A stretch of 64,000 nucleotides of DNA, taken from Acanthosepion pharaonis (lineage: Eukaryota > Mollusca > Cephalopoda > Sepiida > Sepiidae). The stretch spans positions 1,907,001 through 1,971,000 of the forward strand of contig CAHIKZ030004135.1 in the NCBI GenBank assembly GCA_903632075.3. Reading direction: 5' to 3'. Both the position numbers and the translations under genes were made by a program. The notes beneath the pieces are model-generated. The model was not told the DNA's origin, ran no database searches, and saw only the letters and a list, made by a program, of their open reading frames with translations. Below are positions 1 through 11,425 of the stretch, in pieces (positions within the stretch are counted from its first letter, which is position 1; each line of letters starts with the position of its first letter).

Positions 1-146
1 AAAATGTTTTGAAAGACAAGGTTGTGTATACAGTAAATATAATGTTTTTACTAATTAGAAACACAAACACACAGACATACACAAGTTTTAAGGTATGCTA
101 TATTTATAGTGCTCAACATCAGAGATCAAGCATATGTAAATATAAA

Positions 147-417
<271 letters not shown>

Positions 418-499
418 TAAGCAGAAATAGATTAAGAAAGACATATACAAAGTCTATCTTGAAATAGTCAAGCCATTTAATATTAATGAAAAAATAATC

Positions 500-965
500 T
501 ACCTGGAGCAAAAGCATGTTAGCCTCCTTCAAAGAATTCCTCTAAGGATATGACATAGTTATTCCAGTGCTGTTTTCCAAAACAGTCTACAGAGTTCCTA
601 TTTTGGGATCATTCTCACTTCCTTCATTATATTCTCGTTAATGTCATATTCCAAATTAAAACTTTGGATAAAGCCAGAATTTGTAGAGACAACTCTGGAC
701 TGTAGGGATGCTGACAGAACTGTGTGATGCACAAAATATTAACCATAGTCTGCTGAGATATACAAAATAATTAAATATTTTCGGGGCACATTCTGGAATT
801 CATAGATCTTCTAATTCCAGCATTTTCAATTCATGATTCACTTTGGTTGCAGCCTCCACACATTTAATATTTTCAGGTCTTTTGCTTGCTGAAGGCCTTC
901 CAGAACATGAATCATTTCCAACAGTTTTCCAGGATAGGAATCATTTTCAACAGTTTTGAAGCATT
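500..965 (-). mobile_element. Mariner-like transposase remnant, internally deleted
   Basis: Read on the minus strand, about 950 to 780 gives the linker after a mariner HTH domain (SGRPSASKRPENIKCVEAAT, then ELKMLELEDL). This matches the SGRPST..ENIE..R.L segment of mariner/SETMAR-type transposases. Near 570 to 500 a segment reading HWNNYVISLEEFFEGG matches the family C-terminus (W..CI...G.YFEGD). The catalytic DDE core between them is missing and stops interrupt the frame, so this is a dead, internally deleted copy. The family is known from knowledge; the joining of the two ends into one element is inference. Confidence 0.55.
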
Positions 966-1607
966 AATACAAACATTTTGTCTGGTCTTCACACATTGAA
1001 TCATCTTGGAAAACCTTAATCATTCAAATATTTTACACAGACAAATGTCCAAGTTTCAAACAAAACAATGCATAAGGTTACTTAGTAGCAACTCACTGCA
1101 GACTGAGGAAACTTAGGGTGAGTACCTGTTTATTCATGCAGAATAAATCATCCTCTAATTGACTGCCAAGTTACATCAAATCTGCAAAACCAGTTTGAAA
1201 TGGGCTGGATATTTTCCAGACAGTTTTTTCTATATGCATACATTTTAAAAGAGCAAGATATTCAAAGAGGTAAATAAACATATACATATGAACAGGCAGA
1301 AATGGAGAGAAAGATTATTAATTGTAGCAATGAATCAGACAGCAATGTAATTTGTCATCAAAATACATGTTGCTTGTATTTTAGGCCTGGTGCAATATTG
1401 CTGGAAGTAAGAATACAGACACCAATCATAGAGCTTATTTGCATGCATTAGCAAAGTACTTGCACATGCAAATCCTTTTACCCAATAAAACTAATGATAT
1501 TGAGTGAGCAGGCATTGATACTTGGTATGGGGAGTTTACTCCAGTTAGCAATTTGAAAGAGTGTCAATTGGAAGCTACTGAGCACCATTACAAGTCACAT
1601 TAATATA

Positions 1608-1608
<1 letters not shown>
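966..1608. other. Unassigned AT-rich DNA with a pair of octamer motifs
   Basis: No coding or repeat homology recognised. At 1437-1444 (atttgcat) and 1466-1473 (atgcaaat) there are two POU-type octamers in inverted orientation, overlapping or next to gcatgc. That could be a binding site cluster or chance in AT-rich DNA. Confidence 0.3.

Positions 1609-1668
<60 letters not shown>
1609..1668. repeat. (TA)n microsatellite
   Basis: About 30 uninterrupted TA units. Confidence 0.97.
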
Positions 1669-1669
<1 letters not shown>

Positions 1670-2390
1670 CAGCATGGCCCAGCATTGCCCGTGCTTGATT
1701 CAAAAATCATACGACTCATACAGCAATCGCTATCACTTGACTTAAAATATTTTTGCCCTTCCTTGCCTTTAAAGGAGTGCCCTTTGCCATGCTGATGTTG
1801 CTACATGCCTTACTTCTTGCCTATCTCACACTGCAAATTTTTTCTAAGCTCTATACTAAACATTAAATCTGTTACGAAAAAAGAACTAAACAAAATGAAC
1901 ACAAAATGATCAGCTTTAAAAAAGGACTCATAACTGGAAAAACCGAATGAAAAAAGAATGTTAACAACAAATACTTTTTCACACCCAACCCAGTTCTGCA
2001 GAATCAGAATCAATGTTGAGTTTAAGCAAGCGGAGTAAAGTGCTATGCAGATTTAAATTTTTCCCACTTGTGACGAATGCAGCTATCGATTTTTTTGCAT
2101 GCTAGCATGCTAGTTAACATTCGTGTCAGTCAGCTGTTGGCTCTCATGCTGGCCAATAGAATCTTCCTGCCTATTCGTGGCAGCCAGCTATAAGGCTTTC
2201 ACTCTGGCCAGTAGAAAATGTCAGCAAACTACATGAAAACTGCTGAAGAAGCATGAAAAAATCGATTATTTCCACTACCGATGGGAGTTAGGAAATGCAA
2301 AGTAGGTTTTGGCCTTCCTGCTAACTTGGAGCATGTGCATGTAAATTTTGGTGCAAATCCGTTGAAAATTGCAGCCATGCATTTGTTACA
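1669..2390. repeat. Unclassified repeat-like segment with a duplicated ~54-bp unit and CA tail
   Basis: Two adjacent similar units occupy about 2118-2171 and 2172-2224 (shared pattern attcgtg.cag.cagct...ctggccartagaa). A perfect 14-bp palindrome gcatgctagcatgc lies at about 2098-2111. From 2281 the plus strand is open and runs directly into (CA)n, the layout of a retroposon 3' end with a simple-repeat tail. I cannot name the family. Confidence 0.35.
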
Positions 2391-2427
2391 CACACACACA
2401 CACACACACGCACACATACACATACTG

Positions 2428-2480
<53 letters not shown>
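2391..2480. repeat. (CA)n plus (TA)n microsatellites
   Basis: (CA)n at about 2391-2410, a short spacer, then (TA)n to 2479. Confidence 0.95.
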
Positions 2481-2481
<1 letters not shown>

Positions 2482-2519
2482 TAGGTTTTATAAGTATACA
2501 AATTTTATAAACATTTCTT

Positions 2520-3475
2520 GATACACATCATTCAAAAGCAAAGTATTTACTTAAGACTTAATCATTAATTGCCACTGCCTGAAAGAAACTATTTAATTCA
2601 CCATTAATGCAAGGGGTTACTGAGTGCAAGAGAATATGCAAAAAAGAAAACATTAATATGCAGAGAGAACAATAAAAGAAAAAGAATTAAAATGATAATG
2701 ATTGAGATTGCATTTAAATTTTTGAAGACCAAAGTTGACTGGCAACCAAGAAGTCAAAAGAGAGTTCTACAAGCAAGAAATGTGAGAGAAGAAAATTTTA
2801 GTATAAAACTTACATCTAGCCATTTCAACTGTAAAATGATAGGAACTTGCTGCCAATCTAGTATTTTGCTTAAATTCATAAAGTCTAGTTCCCAAAGTGG
2901 AAAGCAATATTTATTTTACATAATACAAAAATGTGGCACAAGGCCATAAGGGGTGATAAGAGAAGGCTGGTCTTCATTCTGTCTTATCTTAAACTTAGCT
3001 AGCAATAATTATTGACCCAAACATACCACAGTATTCCTTTCACCAAAACAACAAATTCTTACTTACCATTCTTACTACAGCCAGCATAATACCTCAGAGT
3101 CTCTATGTAGTTCTAACTAGCCCCATATGTACAATTTGTCTGTGGGGAGGAAAGCTCATCAGAACAATTACCATAAAAATATTTATAGAAATGGCACTGA
3201 AAAGCTATATTATGGTCAAGTGAAAGTGACTGAATCTGAGATGCCAGGCCATGATCAATAACATTCTTTGTATTTTTACTTAATTTTTTATCAAGAATCT
3301 CTAAATACATACCAGAAGCTCCAGATTTTTGCGACAGCAATATTCAAAGTATAGATGAATGGTAGACTTATAAAGGTGTAAGATAAATTCTGACACAAAA
3401 AAATTATCTAGCATGACACAGTGAACCAATTTTCTTAGCTGCTGACCTAGCAATTGATTCAATATAATCTTTCTA
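2520..3475 (-). mobile_element. LINE 3' end (CR1/jockey-like reverse transcriptase C-terminus), family 1
   Basis: Minus-strand translation from 3475 down gives the end of a non-LTR retrotransposon RT: ILHLYKSTIHLYFEYCC, then SGASGMYLEIL, then FYKYFYGNCSDELSS. The region corresponding to the family's LWNSLP...FK.N..H segment follows at about 2900-2690 but is frameshifted. Only the thumb and C-terminal part is present, as expected for 5'-truncated LINE copies. Four other copies of the same segment occur at 4465-5030, 28745-29243, 31904-32335 and 56035-56660. Family naming rests on remembered RT C-terminal motifs, so the CR1 versus jockey assignment is open. Confidence 0.7.
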
Positions 3476-3993
3476 TGTTGGCAGAAAACATTAGCCTAAG
3501 AAGTCACAAGGAATCACTTCCCTGGAGGTTAGCATCAGCCATATTGATAGAAGCCAGAAAGGGTTCACTCAGTTAACAATAGATTATAGGTCATTTTTCG
3601 AAACAGTGTCAATTTGATATTATTGAACTGATCAGACTTCTTGTCATTTCTTTTTAAATATCACATCTCTGGTTAACATGTCAATTTTTAAAATACTGCA
3701 TTTTTGCATAGCAGTTAATGTTGGGATGTCATTTTATTTTCTGTTTTTTTAAGACATAGCAACAGAAACTGTCACATGAAAATATGATATTTAAAAAATA
3801 ATGAAACTGACATTATCAAAGAGTTTTTCCTTTTTGTGCAAAAAGGAAAAACTCTTTGATAATGGCTTATGAAAGTTGAAAGTACACAGACATTGGATAA
3901 TTTATAAATATAGAAATATCGAAATCTTAAAGAACTTTCATTGATCTTTAACCAAATGCATAAATACATGCCCACACCCCACCCCACACCTGC
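3476..3993. other. Unassigned AT-rich DNA (contains the 3811-3864 hairpin)
   Basis: No coding or mobile-element homology recognised outside the hairpin listed separately. Confidence 0.4.
3811..3864. repeat. Perfect inverted repeat: 25-bp arms, 4-nt loop
   Basis: Arms 3811-3835 and 3840-3864 are exactly complementary over 25 bp, around a gtgc loop. The arm begins cattatcaaagagtttttcc. A transcript from either strand would fold into a perfect hairpin. Perfect arms suggest a recent palindromic duplication or active conversion. The loop is shorter than usual for a pre-miRNA. Confidence 0.97.
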
Positions 3994-4016
3994 ATACACA
4001 CACACACACACACACA

Positions 4017-4070
<54 letters not shown>
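3994..4070. repeat. (CA)n-(TA)n compound microsatellite
   Basis: (CA)n to about 4018, then (TA)n to 4070. Confidence 0.96.
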
Positions 4071-4073
<3 letters not shown>

Positions 4074-4232
4074 ATAAAATGTCTTAAAATAATTGTCGGA
4101 CTTTGTCCATTTCATAATGTGTGAAGTCATTTGTTTACATTTGGATGCACTTTGAGCAGATATGAATGTACGTGAGAGATTCATGGAAGATTGAAGTTTA
4201 AAGACAGTAAATTCGACCTTGCTAACTGAACG

Positions 4233-4440
4233 CTCCTCTGTAGCCAAATCGGTTAAGGCATGTCAAGCTAAATGACGGTTCCGTATAGGATACAGGTTCG
4301 AATCCTGTCAGAGGACAAATATTTTCTGTGAAAATTTCTCAGACATTCAGACCGGTAAATGTTGTTTAATACTGTTTATTATAAACAGAGCATTTACTTA
4401 AATATTTGTATCTATAAAAAGAATGTATAAACATAAAAAT
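4233..4440 (+). repeat. tRNA-derived SINE, family A
   Basis: The head 4234-4316 still folds like a type II (Ser/Leu-like) tRNA. It has a 7-bp acceptor stem (4234-4240 with 4309-4315), a 3-bp D stem, a 5-bp anticodon stem (4261-4265 with 4273-4277), a small variable arm, and a 5-bp T stem (4292-4296 with 4304-4308) with the B box ggttcgaatcc. The base at position 33 is G, not T, so it is not a sound tRNA. The following body (attcagac.ggta...ctgttta.....aacagag...tacttaaata) recurs at 46518-46722 and twice in 51684-52398, which makes this a SINE and not a tRNA gene. Confidence 0.8.
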
Positions 4441-4464
4441 GTCTTAATATATATACATGTAAGT

Positions 4465-5030
4465 CTACCATTCATCCATGCTTAGTATATTACTGTCATA
4501 TACGGTCGAGTGCCCCTGCTATTTACCTTGAGAGCTCCTTGATAAATTCCAAAAAAGAATCAGTAATATTATTGGTCCTGGTCTAGCAACTCAGCTTTAG
4601 TCACTTTCCCATTGATGTAAGGTTGCCTCTCTGTGCCTTTTCTATAAATACTTGCATGATAATTGTTCAGATGAGCTCTCTGCTATGGTACTTAGACTTT
4701 TGAATTTAAGCACAGTACTACAATGGCATCAAGATCTCCTCAAGTTACAGATGAGCTAGCTCGATGTAACCATAAATTCTATGCTAACAGTTTCTTTTCT
4801 TGTACTGCTCATTTGTGGAACTTCCTTCCAGCTCCATGCCTTCCAGCCAACTTTAATCTGCAAGAATTTAAATGCAATGTCAATCACTATATACTGTCCC
4901 TTTTATTACTCTTTCTTCATCCCATTTATAATTAATGTTTCTGTTCCTAATTTTTACACACCCTGTAATCCCTTGTTTTCTTAGTGGCTTTACTGACTTG
5001 CATGAGGTGATACTCATTAAAAAAATATAT
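4465..5030 (+). mobile_element. LINE 3' end, family 1 (RT C-terminus and 3' tail)
   Basis: Plus-strand reading gives STIHPCLVYYCHIRSSAPA near 4465, then a segment equivalent to FYKYFHGNCSDEL, then RCNHKFYANSFFSCTAHLWN and, after a frame change, FNLQEFKCNVNHY. The 3' untranslated end (tagtggctttactgacttgc) is shared with the copies ending at 29243 and 32335. The element ends in an A-rich and TA-rich tail at about 5020-5036. It is truncated and frameshifted. Confidence 0.8.
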
Positions 5031-5394
5031 ATATTTATATTCTTTTTGTGAAATACATCTGTTTAATGCTTTGGCACACATCATCAGTGATGTTTTTATC
5101 CGAGGTTCATTAGTGGTTTCTGGTCTTTTGGCATCATACCCTCTCTCCATGGCGACCCAGCTGATACTGATCAGGTATTGACTTATTTGCCATCTGTCAG
5201 CTACAACTTTCCTCATTTTTTTAATCACACACTGTTACTCCTCTTAGCAATTTATAGACCAATCATGGCTCACTTCCTGTTCAACATCAATCTATGCTCT
5301 TCCATAAAAAAGAAAGCAAATGCAGTATCTGGTTAGGAAGATGGTGATTGCAAAGGCTTGAAGTGATCATCTTTTTGCCCCTCACTGATATATA
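5031..5394. other. Unassigned sequence between LINE tail and mariner
   Basis: About 5220 to 4995 is largely open on the minus strand, including RPETTNEPRIKTSLMMCAK. It resembles a repeat terminus more than a gene. I do not recognise it. No other feature seen. Confidence 0.3.
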
Positions 5395-6280
5395 CAGGGT
5401 GCGTTGAGTAAATTGTCGCCAATTTGTATTTTTAACTTTGCACATGCACATTGTTTTTGGTTTTGTTTACTCCACAATATAGTAGGGTCTGTTGGGCATG
5501 ATCTGTGAGAAAAAGAGCACCATGACACAATTCACTCCACCAGAAATTTGGAAACAGCATGCTGTACTGCTTGGCATTCATGCCAGAAGCTCCAATATAG
5601 AAAATTCAGAGTTTTTGGGTGTCAATCTGAGGATAGTGTTGAGGATTTGGAAAGAGTTGGATGAGTCTAATGGGGATTACGAAGGTATAGCAGCTTGGAA
5701 AACTCACTCTGATCATTCTGATAAGAAAAGAACTTCCAAATTTGTTGGTGAGGACCCCAGACTCAACACGGAGGCCTACATCAAGTTCCTTGAGAAGGTA
5801 GTGCTGCCCTGAGTCAAGAGGATGGCTGCTAGAAGACCTTATCTCTGACAATGGGATTCTGCACTATACTGCACAAGTAGGAGAAACCAGTCATGGGTGT
5901 CAGACAATTTCTGCAGCCACATCACCCCTTACATCTGGCCACCTAATTCCCCAGACTGCAACCCCCTTGATTATTATGTGTGTGACACAGCCAAGGGAGA
6001 GACCAACAAAACTCCTTGTAGCACCAAAGATAAACTAAATGCAAGAATTATGGTAGCATTCACCAACTTAAACAAGGAAACAGTCTAGAAGAGTTGCAGG
6101 AGATTCCAAAGTCATCTGGAGGCCATAGTTGAAACCAATGGTGATTTTATTGAATAAATTTACTCTTTAGTATTTCAAAATATTTTTGTGTAATTTTGGT
6201 AATTATATCTATTGAAATGAGATGTTAGTATTATTTTCATTTTTGCATAATTTAGATGACAATTTATCCATCATAACTTG
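5395..6280 (+). mobile_element. Mariner-type transposon with cagggtg ends, internally deleted
   Basis: The element starts with cagggtgcgttgagtaaatt after TATA. Near 6250-6275 the sequence gatgacaatttat resembles the reverse complement of that end. An open segment 5492-5812 encodes a HTH start (MTQFTPPEIWKQ, family-typical) joined directly to a C-terminal piece (DPRLNTEAYIKFLEKVVLP). The DDE core between them is therefore deleted. Further downstream, in another frame (5897-6088), is the end motif WPPNSPDCNPLDYYVC with the catalytic-region Asp. A near-identical 5' fragment lies at 48890-49058. This would be a non-autonomous derivative; the end boundary is approximate. Confidence 0.75.
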
Positions 6281-6463
6281 TATACATAATCGCAAATAGA
6301 CACATGGAACCAATTCTACTCATTTTTATCTTATTTCCATTCATGCTAGGTGCTATATCTTAGCCACAGATCATCCATAAGTAACAATTGTTCGGGGTAC
6401 CCTAATTCTGTCCTTTAGTAAATACTCCATTGCCTGGTATAGTTTTAGGTCATACCAAGAACC

Positions 6464-6466
<3 letters not shown>

Positions 6467-6519
<53 letters not shown>
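6467..6519. repeat. (TA)n microsatellite
   Basis: About 26 TA units, ending 35 bp before the next mariner element. Confidence 0.96.
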
Positions 6520-6520
<1 letters not shown>

Positions 6521-6554
6521 GTACTACAGTTTTGGATTCATGTGTTAACTTCAT

Positions 6555-7074
6555 ATACAAGGTCTGATTAAAAAGTATCAGAACGGTTGCTATGGTAAAA
6601 CCACTTGCCCAGATTGACCTTGAACTTTAACGTACATACACACTATGTTATAACATTTGTTGTTTATAGCAGAGCTTGGAAGGAAAGTGTGTAGAATGTG
6701 GTTGTTTCATCACATCACAAAGGTTTCATCAGCAACCATGGCTTGTGCAGCAGTTTTTGGCAAAGCACAACATTCCCCAGGTTTGACAACCACCATATTC
6801 TCCAGATCTTGCCCCAACAATTTTTTTCAAATCCCACTTGAAAGGAATAACATTTCAAGACATCAAGGAAATCAAAGATTTTTCAACAAGGCAGCTGTTT
6901 GCTATCCCCAAAAATGGAATTCCAGGAATGCTTTCATCAATGGAAACAGTGCTGTATAAAGTTTGTGGATTCAGAAAAGGGAATACTTCAAAGTAGATTA
7001 CATGCCAAATTGATATGTGTTGTAGATTTCTTTTTATAGCACCAGTCCCAATATTTTTTATCTGATCTTGTATA
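6555..7074 (+). mobile_element. Short mariner element with ~30-bp TIRs
   Basis: The two ends pair as imperfect TIRs: 6555 atacaaggtctgattaaaaa, and on the opposite strand from 7074 atacaagatcagataaaaaa. TA dinucleotides flank them. Inside, one frame reads QFLAKHNIPQV, stop, then QPPYSPDLAP, the conserved mariner block around the third acidic residue, followed by decayed C-terminal sequence. The N-terminal and first-Asp regions are missing. At 520 bp it is far shorter than a full-length mariner (~1.3 kb), so it is an internally deleted copy. Confidence 0.8.
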
Positions 7075-8129
7075 TAAGCAACAGATATATACATATATAT
7101 GTAAAAGTGCAATGTTTTAATGAATAGTTTCATGTAGATGTGGAGATAATTTTATCAACTGAGGCTGCAAATAACTGTCCAATGATATACCCTCTACTTA
7201 AGTAAATAGATCATGAAAGAAAAATTTTAAGACAAAATTTAAAGAAAAAAGGTTCATGAAAATATTTTTGTTGCTTTCCAATGAAAACTTTGCAGAAAAT
7301 AAATCTTTGTTTCTACTTAAGAACTATTGTCTTAACTTAACTTGATCTTTGCTTAAACTCTGATACCTGATTATTGATCAAAAGAAAAAGAGGAATAATA
7401 ATAATAAGAAGAAGAAGAAAAAGAAAAAGAAGAAGAAGAAGAAAGACAGGTTTTGATACTTTTATTTTGCTTGAATTGAATCAATAACATTTTTATTTTC
7501 TGGAAAGCAAAACAAGCTCTGTAGACAGTTTTTTTATAATGCACAAGAAACGTAAATATTTTTTTCAGTTACAAAGAAAATAACCTGTAATTTTTTCTAC
7601 CTTTTTAGTGACAATATGTTATTTAAATGTACTATATATAATCCTAAATCGTGTTATAAATACTAAAATATAACCATAATTTTGCAGATGGATTCCATAC
7701 TAACTGATGATAATCATTATCATTATGATATCACAGATTATATTAACCTATTGACTTTCTTGTGTAAAAAAGTGCAAAACTGTAGTAGTTTTATTATTAA
7801 TTAAAATAAATTTAAATTAACAGAACACAAAATTAGCTGGATAATTTGGTGAGTTAATCAATTCATTATATGTAAAAAGTGGAAAATTAAAATAAAATGG
7901 TAAATGTCATTTTTTAATGTAGTTTCATAAATGTATTTTTACTACTTGAAAATATATGAACTTTTAATATTGATTACATAGTTTTAATATGAATTGTACA
8001 AGGAAATTATAAAAACATTTTTATCTCATAAATAAAATTTTAAGATACTTTCAAAACTTTTAGTGTTGCTTTAGGAGAATCAAACAAACAATAATTTTTG
8101 AAAAATGTATTTGACAATATAATCCCATA
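7075..8129. other. Unassigned AT-rich DNA with a GAA/GAAA tract
   Basis: A purine repeat (AAT, GAA, AAGAAG mixture) spans 7394-7446. Nothing else recognised. Confidence 0.5.
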
Positions 8130-11100
8130 ATTTCTTTTTACATTAAAATGATTTATTTCAGAAACCAACATAAAGATTTTTGCCTAAGAATTCCTGCAAA
8201 TTTTTAATTCAAAAAACACCAAAAATTATAAAACAGAAAAATACCCACTGAACTGTGGTATCCAGTGGAATTTTAAAATTACCACTATCTATTTCTTTCA
8301 AAAAATTTTCCATATTCTTGAAAATAAAAAAGTTGTATTATTAAATATGTCTTCTGCAAGACAATATTTTCTTGTAACATAACCTGTTATAGACAAAAGT
8401 GACAATTTAATATCTTTAGAGATCCTAATCTCAAGGTTTGGTAAATTATCAAATATTTGACATGCAATTTCATCCAGTAAATATCCATATTTTGAGTAAT
8501 TATGGCATGGATCAAAGTTGTATTCTTTGACATCAACTGATTCAGCTGATGAAGTAATTTAGTTTTTTTTCAATATGAAATTTTACAAAAACATTTTATA
8601 CTGTTATAAAATATGCACTACCAGAACTTTTCCATAATTTTCAAAATTGATTTTCTAAAAAGTCTGTGGTAAATTCATGAATCATAACAAAATGAAATTC
8701 ACTGCTTAGCAAATATCTACAAAAATCAATTAAACAATTGCATGTATGTTTAATAGTTAAACTAGTGTCTTTTGTAAATGACTTAACTCTTTTTTTTTCC
8801 TTACTTTGCTCATATTATTTTGCCATTTTTCCAAAATTAGAAAGAAATGTCAGATGTCCATCATCTAAATCTGATGTCATAATTTTCAGTGGATCATTTT
8901 TCTTCATATCACCATGTACTTCTTTGACATTAACAATTTTCCAAAGCCATAATTCTTTCAATGAAATGTACAGCTTCTGCAGTATCAACCCCATTTAATA
9001 ATGGGTAAGTTTTAAGTGCAGCTATAATCATATCAGAAAACACAAAGGGAAACTGTTTGTCTCTCAACAGGTTTTTGGATAATTTTCTACATCATTTAGT
9101 TTTGATAATTTAACAAATTCAGTTTTCTTATACTCAAAAAGACTTTTGCTGTCATTTTTTTTTTGCTTTCAGAGTAAAACATTAATTCAAAAGTTTCAGT
9201 AATCCAATTATTTTGAATATTTTTAAATAATGATCATAATGAAAAAAAGCAAATAGAAGTGATTTTTAGTTATCTAAGGATTATCAGAAATTATTTATGT
9301 CAAAATTTAAAAAAAAAGATTGATTGATCCTGTTATTATAGCACATAATTGCAATGACTTGACCATTTAATTGGTTGATTGCATTAACAATATATAAAAC
9401 CTTTTTATATGAAAAAATTGTAACTAATTTGGCAACTGGGATTATTTTAAGCAAAACTTTTGGTTCACTATTTAAATATTTTACCATGATGCCCAATATC
9501 GGTTATAATAATTTTCAGCAAAACAAAATAAATTTCCTCCATGATACTGATGATCAGATTTGACATAAACTTCATCAACTAAAAAAATTGACTTTTTATG
9601 GTTTTCAGACATTTTATTAAATACATCACTAATAAAATTATAGTCATCTAATTTTGAAACTTTTGATATCAAAGCTGATAATGTTTTTACACATGCTAAC
9701 TTAAAACTATTCCAAAGTCAGTTGTATAATGACCATGACGTAACAAAGTATTTTATTGTTTTTTTACAGTAGGGTCCACCTACCAAGGCCTAGGGACCAT
9801 TCAAGGTAGACGGTTACATTATGAGGTAGTTTGTATGGATAAGAGTTGACTCTAGACTTGAACAGGTTAAGATTGTAGTGATGAGGGAAACATCCTCTTG
9901 GGAATCTGTCCTATAGAGAAGTGGTTCACAGGAAGAAGCTGTTTGAGTGGAACTTACTTCTCGCCAATGGAATATGGAGAGAATGTGAATGGTTTGCTAC
10001 TATGTAAGTGGCATGGCAGGTTCTAGCTGTGAAGGTTAGACATGTCAGAACTAAAAATATAGTTTGTCTTAGCACTTTCTACACTAGTAGCAATAGAGCA
10101 GTGAGAGACTCACCACATCCAAATCTGGCAACAGTACTCCATTTTGGGGTTGATCTGGCACTTATAAAGGGAGGAGATAGCATGAGGAGTCAGGTACTTA
10201 ATGAAGCAGTACAGGAAGCTGGCCATTTTACCTGCATCTTTAGCAATAGGTTGAATATGGGAGTTCCACTTGAGGTCAGGTGTGTTTAAGGTCCAATATC
10301 TTCTCACAGCATGGGGTCTCCTCAAGTGGACATCTCTTCATCATGACTGGCGGTAGTTCGGTGCCTGATCATTGGTGATGGAATGTAACTAGTTTGATTT
10401 TAGAGGCATTGAATGTAACCAGCCAGTTTTTCCCTGCTGTGAATTTAGTGTTATATCTGAAGAGAGATCAGCAGCCAATCTCTGATCATCAAGAGTTTTA
10501 GAGGTTTGTCTGTATATCATCTATTCATTGGCATAGATATTTACAAATGATCAGTATATATTCTTAGGTAGATCATTTATATACATCAGAAACAGAGTTG
10601 GTCTGAAAAGTGACTTTTGGGGGATGCCTGCATTGGTCATCTGGGCCTTAGTAGACTGGCCATTAATAACTGCCTTCAAGGAAGGATTTTATCTTAAAGA
10701 AAACTCTTCCAGTTATTCCATAGCTGGAGAATTTATGTTGAAGGCCTTTGTTGTGATAAGAATAAGAGTTTTCCCCAATGTTTTGCAATTATATAAAAGT
10801 GATATGGTTCTTTTAAATTACTAAGGTAATGAATTGCTTCACTTAATTTTGACCAGTATTGAAGCATTAATATTCAATTTTTTTAAAAAAGAAAATATTG
10901 TATATATACCTGCATGGACACATTCAAACCTCAGGTTTTCAAAAATTTTAATTAAAAATGTTAGAATACTTCCAATGAAAAAAATCAACATACTGCATAG
11001 ACATTTGATTTTTTGATTTATAACATGTAATGGCTGACACAAAATCATGTTGATAAATATTGGGACACATATTTTCTAAACTAATAATTTTGACTTTTTC

Positions 11101-11425
11101 TAGAAATTGTGCCAACTCATCTTTTGCAGATTTTGCACAGAATTGGGAATTTTAATTGCTATTCTTGGCTTTGGTTCAGGACTGCATTTGATGATAAATG
11201 AAATAATGATAGTGGATTCCTGGATTGTACTTTCCCTCTAATAACTCTGGTTTCATAGCCAGATGGAAAATGCCTTTCACAAACAACACTGTTTGCTTTG
11301 TCAGAGGTGTTGTCTCGAAATATTGCATTATCCATGGTTCTTGCTCATTCTGCTTTTAGGGAAGAAAAATATACAGACTTTATTTTGTATGTTATTGTCA
11401 CCACGGCAACCTTTTAGACAGCACT
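8130..11425 (-). mobile_element. P-element/THAP9-like transposase, decayed, split by a LINE
   Basis: Minus strand, from about 11423 downward. A THAP zinc finger (C2CH) is visible as CCLKGCRGDNN, then FFFPKS, and after a frameshift VVCERHFPSGYETRVIRGK. Next is KDELAQFLEKVK. The RNase-H-like catalytic part follows at about 9720-9290 with KSIFLVDEVYVK and YHGGNLFCFAEN, then after a frameshift VKYLNSEPKVLLKIIPVAKL and GQVIAIMCYNNRINQSFF. The later segments correspond to the P-element C-terminal half (IIAALKTYPLL near 9030, FTKDTSLTIKHTCNCLIDF near 8750, HEFTTDFLENQF near 8660, LSITGYVTRKY near 8390). Many stops and frameshifts make it non-functional. The transposase is interrupted at 9771-10790 by a LINE inserted in the same orientation. 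TIRs were not found. Motifs are seen directly; the family assignment rests on remembered P/THAP9 motifs. Confidence 0.85.
9771..10790 (-). mobile_element. LINE reverse transcriptase 3' part, family 2, nested in the P-like element
   Basis: Minus-strand order: SSYGITGRVF near 10730, VINGQSTKAQMTNAGIPQ near 10660, PTLFLMYINDLP near 10580 (the palm region before the catalytic YADD, here decayed to YANE plus stop), then SHIQPIAKDAGKMASFLYCF, ISSLYKCQINPKMEYCCQIW near 10140, and the C-terminus FHSNSFFL...FPHHYNLNLFKSRVNSY near 9900. It ends at about 9771 with a short A-rich tail. The P-like coding segments continue on both sides. Related C-termini are at 29285-29660 and 51090-51420. Confidence 0.82.

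Noticed and set aside
4234..4316. A functional type II tRNA gene
   Set aside because: All stems fold, but position 33 is G, the discriminator base is C, and the 3' flank is the body of SINE family A found at three other sites.
5040..5110. A hammerhead-like core on the minus strand (ctgatga...caaagc)
   Set aside because: The second box is not GAAA and no stem II can be drawn.
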